Positions 28,575 through 38,268 of a DNA stretch of 64,000 nt are shown here, in pieces. The stretch is from Rhodocyclales bacterium. GTDB lineage: Bacteria > Pseudomonadota > Gammaproteobacteria > Burkholderiales > Rhodocyclaceae. The position numbers and the translations under genes were made by a program. The stretch covers positions 186,001 to 250,000 of the forward strand of contig JACRMV010000001.1 in NCBI GenBank assembly GCA_016235025.1, in the 5' to 3' direction. Position 1 is the stretch's first letter. Every line of letters begins with the position of its first letter. The notes under the pieces were generated by a model. The model was not told the DNA's origin, did not search any database, and saw nothing but the letters and a program-made list of their open reading frames with translations.

Positions 28575-28889
28575 ATGAAACAAATTAGCAAGTATCTTTC
28601 TGCGGTTTTTCTGGTCGTTACGTTGGTATCCGCCGTGGGTTGTGCATCCACGTCGAAACAGGAGGGGACCGGCGAGTACATCGACGACAGCGTCATCACC
28701 ACCAGGGTGAAGGCGGCCATACTTAATGAGCCAACTCTGAAGGTCGCCGAGATCAATGTCGAGACCTTCAAAGGTGTGGTTCAACTGAGTGGCTTCGTGA
28801 GCTCACAGACCGCAGCCAACAAGGCGGTCGAAGTGGCGCGCGGCGTTCACGGCGTCACATCCGTCAAGAACGACATGCGGATCAAGTAA
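28575..28889 (+). CDS. BON-domain lipoprotein
   Basis: A 104-residue envelope protein. The signal peptide ends in a lipobox (VSAVGC, then ASTSKQ), followed by a single BON domain: YIDDSVITTRVKAAILNEPT, INVETFKGVVQLSGFVSSQ and VARGVHGVTSVKNDMRIK. Similar proteins are induced by osmotic or envelope stress. The ATG at 28575 is preceded by GGGAG at 9 bp; the ATG at 28566 is too close to that site. It is transcribed divergently from csbD, with two or three copies of the 16-bp palindrome between them. Confidence 0.9.
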   Translation: MKQISKYLSAVFLVVTLVSAVGCASTSKQEGTGEYIDDSVITTRVKAAILNEPTLKVAEINVETFKGVVQLSGFVSSQTAANKAVEVARGVHGVTSVKNDMRIK

Positions 28890-28977
28890 GTGATGGTTGC
28901 CCGCAGGTCACCCTCGGAGTGAAGTCCGAATGGCCTGCGGGAACTCGCCGGCCGGGCCCGTCATCGATGCAGGCCTA

Positions 28978-28993
28978 TGTACGGCATCGTACA
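28978..28993. promoter_or_regulatory. 16-bp perfect palindrome (TGTACG GCAT CGTACA)
   Basis: Exact match to TGTRCG-N4-CGYACA with perfectly symmetric arms. It lies between the BON lipoprotein and the cyclic glucan synthase, about 410 bp before the latter and 190 bp before the AI-2E-type remnant. Candidate operator controlling the ndvB-phosphoketolase-transaldolase set. The surrounding bases 28890-29146 hold no recognisable gene. Confidence 0.45.
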
Positions 28994-29146
28994 AACTTTG
29001 CTTGGCCCTGCGACTATGATTCCCGTGATGGCCCGCGCCCCCCCGTTCTGGTGGCTGGCCGGATACCATTCTCAAGTCCCACAGACCTTGCCCACAAACA
29101 CCGATGTCCATCCTCATGGCTTCAATCCAGACTCCTGAATCGGTAG

Positions 29147-29392
29147 CTTCGGCAGATAATCAATTGTCTGCGGGCCATTGCCAAGATGAACACGGCGGCG
29201 GTGTTCGTCTCGATGTTGTTCTGGACATGGCTGTGGGGCGTCTGGAGCCTGTTGCTGAGCATTCCGATCACTGTCATTGTGATGAAAGTGGTGGCTCAGC
29301 ATGTGAAGCAACTTGAACTGGTGACTGAATTGCCGGGAAACCAGATGGTAGATGGCTCCTCGCTCGATGCGATGCACAGCATCGAGATTTGA
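29147..29392 (+). pseudogene. C-terminal remnant of an AI-2E-family permease
   Basis: The frame encodes KMNTAAVFVSMLFWTWLWGV then WSLLLSIPITVIVMKVV and a charged tail, matching the last two membrane segments of AI-2E/PerM-type transporters (compare MNTALVFxSLxFWGWLWG). Only about 70 residues remain from an otherwise roughly 350-residue protein. A stop lies upstream at 29144-29146. The stop codon overlaps the start proposed for the glucan synthase. Probably a relic of the neighbour originally upstream of ndvB. Confidence 0.7.
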
Positions 29393-32300
29393 TTTTCTGG
29401 AAAGGGCCCCCTGAATTGAACGTCGGCACGAATATCCCCCGATATTTTCGACAATTGAAGACGCGGCGTCGCGAAAGCGGCTTGCCACGTAGTATTCACC
29501 TGAACGAAGAACCACCGCTCCGATCCGAGTTGTTCAGCGCCGACCAGATGGAGCAGCATGGCAGAGCTCTAGCAGCCTCGCACAAGCTGGCGCCGGGATA
29601 CGCGCCGGACCAGCTCTTGGCGCGGCTGGCAGCGAACGAAAGTGTGCTGGTTGGAGTGTGCAACCTGTTGAAGGCGGCAGTCACCGCGCGGCGTCGGATC
29701 ATGCCGGCCGGGGAATGGTTGCTCGACAACTTTTATCTCATCGAAGAGCAGATACGCACGGCCAAGAGACACTTGCCAAAAGGTTACAGTCGGGAACTCC
29801 CTCGCTTGATGCACAGGCCGTCGGCGGGATGCCCGCGCGTGTATGACATAGCGCTGGAGATCATTGCGCATGGCGACGGCCGTGTGGACGCGGAAGCTCT
29901 CAGCCGCTTCATGGCAGCCTATCAGACCGTCACAGCGCTCAATCTTGGTGAGTTATGGGCGATACCCATCATGCTGCGGTTGGCAGTCATCGAGAATCTC
30001 CGTCGCGTTGCCGTATGGATCGCTGCTGGCCTGGCCGAGCGAGATATGGCCGATTCCTGGGCGGACCAGATGATCGAGACCGCCGAAAAGGATCCGAAGA
30101 GTCTGATCCTGGTGATCGCAGACATGGCGCGGTCGAGTCCGCCCATGGCAGGCTCGTTTGTCGCGGAACTCGCGCGTCGTTTGCAGGGACAGGGTCCTGC
30201 TCTGGCTTTGCCGCTGACCTGGATCGAACAGCGACTGTCTGAATCGGGCCTGAAGATCGAACAGTTGGTGCAGTCGGAAAACCAGCAGCAGGCGACCGAC
30301 CAAGTCTCCATCAGCAACAGTATCGGCAGTCTACGGTTCCTGGGCACGATGAACTGGCGCGAGTTCGTCGAGACCATGAGCGTCGTCGAGCAGAAACTTC
30401 AGGAGGACCCGGGCGGGGTCTACGGCCAGATGGATTTCGCTACGCGTGACCGTTACCGGCACGTTGTGGAAAGGGTAGCTAAATGCGGCCCGCTGACCGA
30501 AAGAGAGGTAGCGCGCAAGGCGATCCAACTGGCGCACGAGGCGGCCTTGACGCACGGCAGCGGCGATCGGGCGGCACACGTGGGCTTCTACCTGATCGGC
30601 AGCGGCTTGGGCGATCTTGAACGCGCGGCGCAGGCGCGCTTTTCGGTACTGGAGATTGTGCGCAGAGCGGGTGGGCGATTTCCATTGCTTCTATATGTGG
30701 GCTCCATCGCACTGACTGCCGTGATCGTGAGCGGCGGCCTGGTGGCAAAGGCCTATGCCGACGGCGTGCCAGATTGGGCGCTCGCGCTGGTTGGCAGCGT
30801 CTCTTTGCTGGCCGCCAGTCAGTTGGCGGTGGGGCTGGTGAACTGGCTGGCAACCCTGCTGGTGACACCCCGTCCGTTGCCAAAAATGGATTTCTCCGCA
30901 GGAATCCCGCCACAGTGGCAAACGCTGGTGGTAGTTCCGACCATGCTCACTGGTGCTCAGAACATCGAGGATCTGGTCGAGGCGCTGGAAGTCAGGTTTC
31001 TGGCGAATCGCGATGAGAGTCTGCATTTTGGGCTATTGACCGATTTTCTGGATGCAGACGAGGAATCACTGCCTGAGGACGAGCCGCTGTTGCGGCTGGC
31101 TCAAGCACGGATTGAAGAGCTGAACGGCAAGTACCGCAGCGAGGACGGACTAGTTGGAAATGACAAGTTCTTCCTCTTCCATCGTCCGCGCCGCTGGAAC
31201 CCGCAGGAAAAGATATGGATGGGTTACGAGCGCAAGCGCGGCAAGCTGGCGGACTTGAACGCGCTACTGCGCGGTGGCGAGCATGGCGGCGCTAAAGACG
31301 CTTTTTCGCTTGTCGTCGGTAATACCACAACCCTGTCCAACGTGAAGTACGTCATCACCCTGGACACGGATACGCAACTACCGCGCGATGCGGCACGGCA
31401 GTTCGTCGGCGCCATGGCACACCCACTGAATCGTCCGTGGTACGACGAAATGAAGCGGCGTGTTGTCGAGGGTTATGGCATTCTGCAGCCACGCGTGGCG
31501 GTGAGTCTGCCAGGGACGAACCGCTCGCGCTACGCGCGCCTGTATGGTGGGGAACCGGGCATCGATCCGTACACGCGTGCCGTCTCGGATGTCTATCAGG
31601 ACGTGTTCGGTGAAGGCTCGTTCATCGGCAAGGGAATCTATGATGTCGATGCCTTCGAGCAGGCGCTGAACGGGTGCTTTCCCGACAATCGTATTCTCAG
31701 TCACGATCTGCTGGAAGGGTGCTACGTGCGTTCGGGCTTGCTGAGTGATGTGCAATTGTATGAAGATTACCCGGCAAGTTACGGCGCGGACGTGAGCCGG
31801 CGTTACCGCTGGATTCGCGGCGACTGGCAGCTTGCAGGATGGTTGCGTCGGTGTGTACCTGGCAATTGCACAGGCAAGGATGCCGGGGTGAACAACGCTC
31901 GCCAGAAAAATCCGCTCTCGATGCTGTCGCAGTGGAAGCTGTTCGACAACCTGCGGCGCAGCCTCGTCCCCGCAGCACTGACGCTACTGTTGCTGCTGGG
32001 ATGGACAGTCTTGCCATCGGCCTGGTTGTGGACCTTGTCGGTCATCGGCATCCTGCTGCTTCCCTCCTTGTGCGCCTTGATTCTTGACATGTTCCGCAAA
32101 CCGGGCGAGGTGTTGCTGAGGCAGCACCTCGCCGCCGTGGCACGTTCAGCTTCCCGCCACTTCATGCAGTTGGCATTCGAGCTCGCCTGCCTCCTGTATG
32201 AGGCGTTCTTCAGTCTGGATGCCATCGTGCGTACGATCTGGCGAATGCGGGTCACGCGCAGACGACTGCTCGAATGGAATCCGTCGAGCGAAGTGGATCG

Positions 32301-35300
32301 CGAGTCAATTCGGCGCGGCCGCAATAGCCTCGTCGCTTCTTTCCGGTCGATGTGGATCGCCCCGGCTATGGCTGCTACGGTAGCGATCTATCTGGCGATA
32401 GTTAACTTGGTGGTGCTGGTGGTGGCGGGACCGATATTGCTCCTGTGGTTTACCTCACCTGCCATCGCTTGGTGGATCAGTCGCCCGCTCGCTCGCCGCA
32501 AGGCGATCCTGACGGTCGAGCAGACGCTCTTCTTGCGCATGCTTTCGCGCCGGACCTGGGCCTTCTTCGACACCTTCGTTGGCCCGGGAGACCATTGGTT
32601 ACCACCCGACAACTTTCAGGAGTATCGGGTTGCCGCAGTCGCGCATCGCACCTCGCCGACCAACATGGGGCTGGCTCTGCTGGCGAATCTGTCCGCGTAC
32701 GACTTTGGCTACATCCCGGCCGGACAGCTCATCGAGCGCACGGCAAACACCCTGCGTACGATGGAAACTCTGGAGCGGTACCACGGGCACTTCTACAACT
32801 GGTACGACACGCAGACTCTGCAGCCGCTGCCACCGCTATACATCTCAACGGTGGACAGTGGCAACCTAGCCGGTCATTTGCTGACTTTGCGTCCGGGTCT
32901 GCTCGCGCTTATCGATGACCCGATTGTGGGAGAGCGATTGTTCGAGGGCTTGATCGACACACTGAAGCTCCTTGCGGATGCCGCAGATGCAGTTTCCCCG
33001 ACGCCGATAAGTGAGTTTCAGAACACTCTCGAGTCGATTTGCGATGCCCGACCGACTACGCTTGTGGTGGCCCGGGCTTGCCTCGAGCGTCTGGCTTCAA
33101 GTGCCACTGGTCTGATTACACACGTCGCCGGCAGTATCGGAGAGACTGCCGAGAACGAGGCGACTGGTTGGGCGCAGGCGCTTGTCGGGCAATGCCGCAG
33201 TGTCCTTGACGAGCTGAGTTTTCTCGTCCCGTGGATCGAGTTGCAGAATCCGCCCACCGGGTTTGACGAGTTCCCCGGCATCGCCGGAATCCCGACGTTG
33301 CGCGAACTGGCGGGACGTGATGCGGAGCTTTCATCAGCTATCGCGCGTCGCCTTGATGACGCCACCGCGCCCGAAGAGCGCGCCTGGCTTATCGAACTCG
33401 GGCAACTCATCACCCAGGGCAGCCGCCGCGCTGCGCAACGGATGGCAGAAATCGAATACCTCGCACGGCAAGCGGGCGAAATGTCGAATGTAGAGTACGA
33501 ATTCTTGTACGACAGGGCGTGTCATCTGTTGGCGATCGGGTACGACGTCGGCGAGCGCCGGCTCGACCCGGGTTACTATGATTTGCTGGCCTCCGAGGCG
33601 AGGCTGTGCAATTTTGTGGCGATTGCGCAGGGGAAGCTGCCGCAGGAAAGCTGGTTCGCGCTAGGGCGCCGCCTCACCGGCACCGGCGGCGAACCGGTTC
33701 TCCTGTCGTGGAGTGGCTCAATGTTCGAGTATCTGATGCCGCTCCTGGTGATGCCGACCTACGAGAACACACTCCTCGACCAGACCTACAGAGCAGCGGT
33801 GGCTACGCAGATCGCATATGGACGGCAGCGAGGTGTCCCATGGGGCATGTCGGAATCCGGTTACAACACGGTCGACGTGCATCTCAATTACCAGTACCGC
33901 GCGTTCGGTGTGCCCGAACTGGGACTCAAGCGTGGACTTGGCGAGGATCTGGTCATTGCCCCGTATGCTTCGATGCTCGCGCTGATGGTAGCGCCTGAGA
34001 AGGCATGCCTGAATCTGCAGCGACTTGCCGCCGAGGGATTCATCGGGAAGTTCGGCTTCTTCGAAGCCATCGACTACACGCTGTCACGGCAACGGCGCGG
34101 TGAAGCGAATGCAGTGGTGCGCTCCTATATGGCCCATCACCAAGGCATGAGCCTGCTCGCTTTAGCCTACCTGATTCTCGATCGGCCTATGCAGCGGCGT
34201 TTCGAGTCGGAGCCACTGTTCCAGGCAGTCCTGCTGCTGCTCCAGGAGCGTATTCCCAAGGCCACGACATTGCTTTCGCACACGGCTCAACTCTCCGATG
34301 TGCAAGCGGCGTTGGTCGCGCCGGAGGCGCCGATCCGCGTTTTCATCAGTCCCGACACGCCGACCCCCCAAGTACAGTTGCTATCGAACGGTCGCTACCA
34401 TGTAATGGTCACCAATGCAGGAAGCGGCTACAGCCGCTGGAAGGATCTCGCTGTCACCCGCTGGCGCGAAGACGGTACCCGTGACAACTGGGGTTCGTTC
34501 TGCTACATCCGCGATGTGGATAGCGGGGAGTTGTGGTCAACGGCTTATCAGCCGACGCTCAAGCGACCGGCGAGTTACGAGGCGATCTTCTCGGAGGGGC
34601 GGGCGGAGTTTCGGCGTCGCGATACGGTTGGCGATGGCGATCTTGACACCTATACCGAGATTGTTGTTTCGCCGGAGGACGACATCGAGTTGCGTCGCGT
34701 ACGCATCACCAACCGCTCTCGTACCCGCAAAGTGATTGAGGTCACGAGTTACGCGGAAGTGGTGATCTCACCGCCGGCCGCAGACGCCCTTCATCCAGCC
34801 TTTAGCAACCTCTTCGTACAAACCGAGATCATGCGTGAGCGACGCGCGATCCTGTGCACCCGCCGCCCGCGCTCCATCGACGAATTGGCGCCGTGGATGT
34901 TTCACCTGGTCTCGGTGCACGGCGCCAGCATCGGCGAAGTTTCTTACGAGACAGACCGCATGCGTTTCATCGGCCGCGGCAACACCGCCGCCACTCCCTA
35001 TGCGCTCAAGGAGTCTGCGGCGCTCTCAGGCAGCGAGGGCTCGGTGCTGGATCCGATCGTCGCGATTCGTTGCCCGATAACACTAGAGCCGGATGAGATG
35101 GTGACGATCGATCTGGTGTTTGGCGTTGGCGGAACCCACGATGCAGTCTTGAGCCTGGTCGAGAAGTACCATGACCGGCGTCTGGCTGATCGCGTCTTCG
35201 ATCTGACGTGGACGCACAGCCAGGTGGTGTTGCGCCAGATCAATGCCACCGAGGCCGATGCACAACTGTACGGGCGGATGGCGAGCTCCATCATCTATGC

Positions 35301-38232
35301 CCATGCCTCGCTGCGCGCCGATGCGGTCGTTCTTGCCCAGAACCGCCGCAGGCAGTCCGGCCTGTGGGGCTATGCCGTTTCCGGCGATCTGCCGATCGTG
35401 CTGCTACAGATCGCAGACTCGGCCAACATCGAGTTGGTACGCCAGCTCATTCAAGCCCATGCCTATTGGCGTCTGAAGGGCCTGGTAGTGGATCTGGTGA
35501 TCTGGAACGAAGACCGGGGTGGTTATCGGCAACTGCTTCAGGAGCAAATCATGGGGCTGATCACCGCAGGCATCGAAGCCCACGTGGTGGATCGGCCGGG
35601 CGGCATCTTTGTGCGGCCGACGGAGCAGATATCTATCGAGGATCGCATCCTGTTCCAGTCGGTTGCCCGGATCATCATTACGGACGGCCGGGGCACGCTG
35701 GCGGAGCAACTCAATCGTCGTACCGTAGCGGACAAGCATGCGCCGCAGTTCGCACCGACACGACCGCAGCGTCCCGATGTGGCGGCCGATGCCACGCTAC
35801 CATCGCGTGAGCTGATCTTCTTCAACGGGCTAGGTGGGTTCACCCCGGATGGGCGCGAGTACGTCATCACGACAGCACCCGATCAGATGACCCCGGCGCC
35901 GTGGGTCAACGTGTTGGCGAATCCGCACTTCGGCACTATCGTTTCGGAGAATGGTGCGGCGTATACCTGGAGCGAGAACGCGCATGAATTTCGTCTCACG
36001 CCCTGGCACAATGACCCGGTGAGCGATGCGAGCGGAGAAGCTCTGTACCTGCGCGACGAAGAAAGTGGCCAGTTCTGGTCGCCCACGCCGCTGCCAAGGG
36101 GCAGCGCCACGCCCTGTGTCAGTCGGCACGGCTTCGGCTACAGCGTCTTCGAGCACAGCTGCGACGGCATTCGCTCCGAGCTGTGGATTTACGTGGCACT
36201 GGATGCGGCAGTCAAGTTCTCGGTGCTGAAAGTGCGCAATGAATCGGGTCGACTGCGCAAGCTTTCCGCGACCGGCTATGCCGAATGGGTGCTGGGAGAT
36301 CTGCGGCCGAAATCGGCCATGCATGTAGTCACTGAAATCGACTCCAAGAGCGGCGCCCTCTACGCGCGCAACTCCTACAACCCAGAGTTCGCCGATCGGG
36401 TTGCCTTTTTCGACGTGGATGGATCGACGCGTAATCTGAGTGGCGACCGTGCCGAATTCATCGGGCGCAACGGCACGCTGAAAAATCCGGCCGCCATGTA
36501 TCGGTCGCAGCTTTCCGGCAGGGTAGGCGCCGGCCTGGATCCCTGCGCCGCGATCCAGGTGAGCTTCGAGCTGGCTGACGGGCAAGAGCGCGAGATCGTC
36601 TTCCGGCTTGGCGTCGGGCGCAACGCCGATGACGCCGGCAAGCTGGTACAGCGCTTCCGCGGAGCCTTGGCCGCGCGCGGCGCACTTGAAGCAGTGCAGC
36701 AGCACTGGGACCATACGCTCGGCGCGGTGCAGGTGGAAACCCCCGACCCGTCGCTCGATGTGCTGGCCAACGGCTGGCTGGTGTACCAGACCCTGGCGTG
36801 CCGTGTCTGGGCGCGCAGCGGTTACTACCAGTCGGGCGGCGCTTTCGGCTTCCGCGACCAGTTGCAGGACGTGATGGCGCTTATCCATGCCGAGCCCGGC
36901 CTGGTGCGCGAACACCTGCTGCTGTGCGCGAGCCGTCAGTTTCAGGAAGGCGATGTCCAGCACTGGTGGCATCCGCCATCGGGCCGGGGCGTGCGCACGC
37001 ATTGTTCGGACGACTACCTCTGGTTGCCACTGGCGGTATGCCGCTATGTGGAAAGCAGCGGGGATACCGGAGTACTGGATGAACCCGTGCACTTCCTGGA
37101 GGGGCGCCTGGTCAGCCCCGAGGACGATTCCTACTATGATCTGCCCGGCCGCTCAGCCGATGTGGCCAGCCTGTACGACCATTGCGTGCGAGCCATCCTG
37201 TACGGACTGCGGTTCGGTGAACACGGTCTGCCGCTGATCGGCTCTGGCGACTGGAACGACGGCATGAATCTGGTAGGGATACAGGGAAAAGGCGAGAGCG
37301 TCTGGCTGGGCTTCTTCCTGTGCGAAGTGCTCAGGCAGTTCACCGAAGTGGCTTATGCGCACGACGACACAGCCTTTGCCGAGCGTTGCAAAGCGGAGGG
37401 CATTCGGCTGCGCCAGGACCTCGAGCGCCATGGCTGGGATGGTGAATGGTATCGGCGCGGCTACTTCGATGATGGCACACCGCTTGGTTCGGCAGGCAAT
37501 ACGGAATGCCAGATCGATTCGATCTCGCAGAGCTGGTCTGTACTGTCCGGGGCGGGCGCCGGGGTTGGCAACCTTGCGCACTCGCGCCTGGCCATGCAGG
37601 CGGTGGATGATCGGCTCGTGCGTCGCGGCTCTGGGCTCATCCAGCTTCTCGATCCGCCCTTCGACAAATCGAGCCTGAATCCCGGCTATATCAGAGGCTA
37701 CGTACCGGGCGTGCGGGAGAACGGCGGGCAGTACACCCACGGTGCGATCTGGACGGCGATGGCGTTTGCCGCATTGGGCGAGCGTGAGCGCGCCTGGGAG
37801 TTGCTAGCCATGATCAACCCGGTGAACCATGCGAAATCACAGGAGACCGCCGCGACCTACAAGGTGGAACCCTACGTCATGGCGGCCGACGTCTATGCGC
37901 TCGCACCGCACACCGGACGCGGCGGATGGAGCTGGTACACCGGCTCGGCTGGATGGATGTATCGGCTCATCGTGGAATCACTGCTCGGCCTGAGGCTCGA
38001 GGTGGACAAGCTGCACTTCACTCCCTGCCTGCCCGCCGACTGGCAGGCGTTCAAGATCCACTACCGGTACCGGGAGACGGTGTACCACATTGCCGTTTCG
38101 CAAAAGAACGTCGGCGATGATGGGAAGAGCGGTGTGGCGAGCGTGATAGTTGACGGCGTTGAACGGCACGATAAGGTGATTTACCTTGTTGATGATCGGC
38201 AGGAGCATTGGGTGGACGTGCGGTGCAATTGA
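29389..38232 (+). CDS. ndvB: Cyclic beta-1,2-glucan synthase (NdvB/ChvB type)
   Basis: Giant inner-membrane enzyme (2947 residues) that makes and cyclises periplasmic beta-glucans important for osmotic adaptation and surface properties. Order seen: N-terminal region with membrane segments near 430-490; glycosyltransferase-84 domain with ITLDTDTQLPRDAARQFVG near 657 and RRYRWIRGDWQ near 803; further helices near 860-900 and 985-1030; a glycoamylase-like domain with MSESGYNTVDVHLNYQYRAF near 1487; then two phosphorylase-like beta-sandwich/GH94 parts, with SGDWNDGMNLVG near 2620 carrying the presumed catalytic Asp. The start is a TTG at 29389 overlapping the AI-2E remnant; a later start near 29548 (MEQHGRALAASHK) is possible. 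The phosphoketolase gene follows after 36 bp. Confidence 0.92.
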   Translation: MIFWKGPPELNVGTNIPRYFRQLKTRRRESGLPRSIHLNEEPPLRSELFSADQMEQHGRALAASHKLAPGYAPDQLLARLAANESVLVGVCNLLKAAVTARRRIMPAGEWLLDNFYLIEEQIRTAKRHLPKGYSRELPRLMHRPSAGCPRVYDIALEIIAHGDGRVDAEALSRFMAAYQTVTALNLGELWAIPIMLRLAVIENLRRVAVWIAAGLAERDMADSWADQMIETAEKDPKSLILVIADMARSSPPMAGSFVAELARRLQGQGPALALPLTWIEQRLSESGLKIEQLVQSENQQQATDQVSISNSIGSLRFLGTMNWREFVETMSVVEQKLQEDPGGVYGQMDFATRDRYRHVVERVAKCGPLTEREVARKAIQLAHEAALTHGSGDRAAHVGFYLIGSGLGDLERAAQARFSVLEIVRRAGGRFPLLLYVGSIALTAVIVSGGLVAKAYADGVPDWALALVGSVSLLAASQLAVGLVNWLATLLVTPRPLPKMDFSAGIPPQWQTLVVVPTMLTGAQNIEDLVEALEVRFLANRDESLHFGLLTDFLDADEESLPEDEPLLRLAQARIEELNGKYRSEDGLVGNDKFFLFHRPRRWNPQEKIWMGYERKRGKLADLNALLRGGEHGGAKDAFSLVVGNTTTLSNVKYVITLDTDTQLPRDAARQFVGAMAHPLNRPWYDEMKRRVVEGYGILQPRVAVSLPGTNRSRYARLYGGEPGIDPYTRAVSDVYQDVFGEGSFIGKGIYDVDAFEQALNGCFPDNRILSHDLLEGCYVRSGLLSDVQLYEDYPASYGADVSRRYRWIRGDWQLAGWLRRCVPGNCTGKDAGVNNARQKNPLSMLSQWKLFDNLRRSLVPAALTLLLLLGWTVLPSAWLWTLSVIGILLLPSLCALILDMFRKPGEVLLRQHLAAVARSASRHFMQLAFELACLLYEAFFSLDAIVRTIWRMRVTRRRLLEWNPSSEVDRESIRRGRNSLVASFRSMWIAPAMAATVAIYLAIVNLVVLVVAGPILLLWFTSPAIAWWISRPLARRKAILTVEQTLFLRMLSRRTWAFFDTFVGPGDHWLPPDNFQEYRVAAVAHRTSPTNMGLALLANLSAYDFGYIPAGQLIERTANTLRTMETLERYHGHFYNWYDTQTLQPLPPLYISTVDSGNLAGHLLTLRPGLLALIDDPIVGERLFEGLIDTLKLLADAADAVSPTPISEFQNTLESICDARPTTLVVARACLERLASSATGLITHVAGSIGETAENEATGWAQALVGQCRSVLDELSFLVPWIELQNPPTGFDEFPGIAGIPTLRELAGRDAELSSAIARRLDDATAPEERAWLIELGQLITQGSRRAAQRMAEIEYLARQAGEMSNVEYEFLYDRACHLLAIGYDVGERRLDPGYYDLLASEARLCNFVAIAQGKLPQESWFALGRRLTGTGGEPVLLSWSGSMFEYLMPLLVMPTYENTLLDQTYRAAVATQIAYGRQRGVPWGMSESGYNTVDVHLNYQYRAFGVPELGLKRGLGEDLVIAPYASMLALMVAPEKACLNLQRLAAEGFIGKFGFFEAIDYTLSRQRRGEANAVVRSYMAHHQGMSLLALAYLILDRPMQRRFESEPLFQAVLLLLQERIPKATTLLSHTAQLSDVQAALVAPEAPIRVFISPDTPTPQVQLLSNGRYHVMVTNAGSGYSRWKDLAVTRWREDGTRDNWGSFCYIRDVDSGELWSTAYQPTLKRPASYEAIFSEGRAEFRRRDTVGDGDLDTYTEIVVSPEDDIELRRVRITNRSRTRKVIEVTSYAEVVISPPAADALHPAFSNLFVQTEIMRERRAILCTRRPRSIDELAPWMFHLVSVHGASIGEVSYETDRMRFIGRGNTAATPYALKESAALSGSEGSVLDPIVAIRCPITLEPDEMVTIDLVFGVGGTHDAVLSLVEKYHDRRLADRVFDLTWTHSQVVLRQINATEADAQLYGRMASSIIYAHASLRADAVVLAQNRRRQSGLWGYAVSGDLPIVLLQIADSANIELVRQLIQAHAYWRLKGLVVDLVIWNEDRGGYRQLLQEQIMGLITAGIEAHVVDRPGGIFVRPTEQISIEDRILFQSVARIIITDGRGTLAEQLNRRTVADKHAPQFAPTRPQRPDVAADATLPSRELIFFNGLGGFTPDGREYVITTAPDQMTPAPWVNVLANPHFGTIVSENGAAYTWSENAHEFRLTPWHNDPVSDASGEALYLRDEESGQFWSPTPLPRGSATPCVSRHGFGYSVFEHSCDGIRSELWIYVALDAAVKFSVLKVRNESGRLRKLSATGYAEWVLGDLRPKSAMHVVTEIDSKSGALYARNSYNPEFADRVAFFDVDGSTRNLSGDRAEFIGRNGTLKNPAAMYRSQLSGRVGAGLDPCAAIQVSFELADGQEREIVFRLGVGRNADDAGKLVQRFRGALAARGALEAVQQHWDHTLGAVQVETPDPSLDVLANGWLVYQTLACRVWARSGYYQSGGAFGFRDQLQDVMALIHAEPGLVREHLLLCASRQFQEGDVQHWWHPPSGRGVRTHCSDDYLWLPLAVCRYVESSGDTGVLDEPVHFLEGRLVSPEDDSYYDLPGRSADVASLYDHCVRAILYGLRFGEHGLPLIGSGDWNDGMNLVGIQGKGESVWLGFFLCEVLRQFTEVAYAHDDTAFAERCKAEGIRLRQDLERHGWDGEWYRRGYFDDGTPLGSAGNTECQIDSISQSWSVLSGAGAGVGNLAHSRLAMQAVDDRLVRRGSGLIQLLDPPFDKSSLNPGYIRGYVPGVRENGGQYTHGAIWTAMAFAALGERERAWELLAMINPVNHAKSQETAATYKVEPYVMAADVYALAPHTGRGGWSWYTGSAGWMYRLIVESLLGLRLEVDKLHFTPCLPADWQAFKIHYRYRETVYHIAVSQKNVGDDGKSGVASVIVDGVERHDKVIYLVDDRQEHWVDVRCN

Positions 38233-38268
38233 AAACATGGATTGACCGAGTAAATCAAGGAGCCAGAA

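Noticed and set aside
35830-37092. 420-codon open frame opposite ndvB
   Set aside because: Antisense shadow of the GH94 part; no start signals or motifs.
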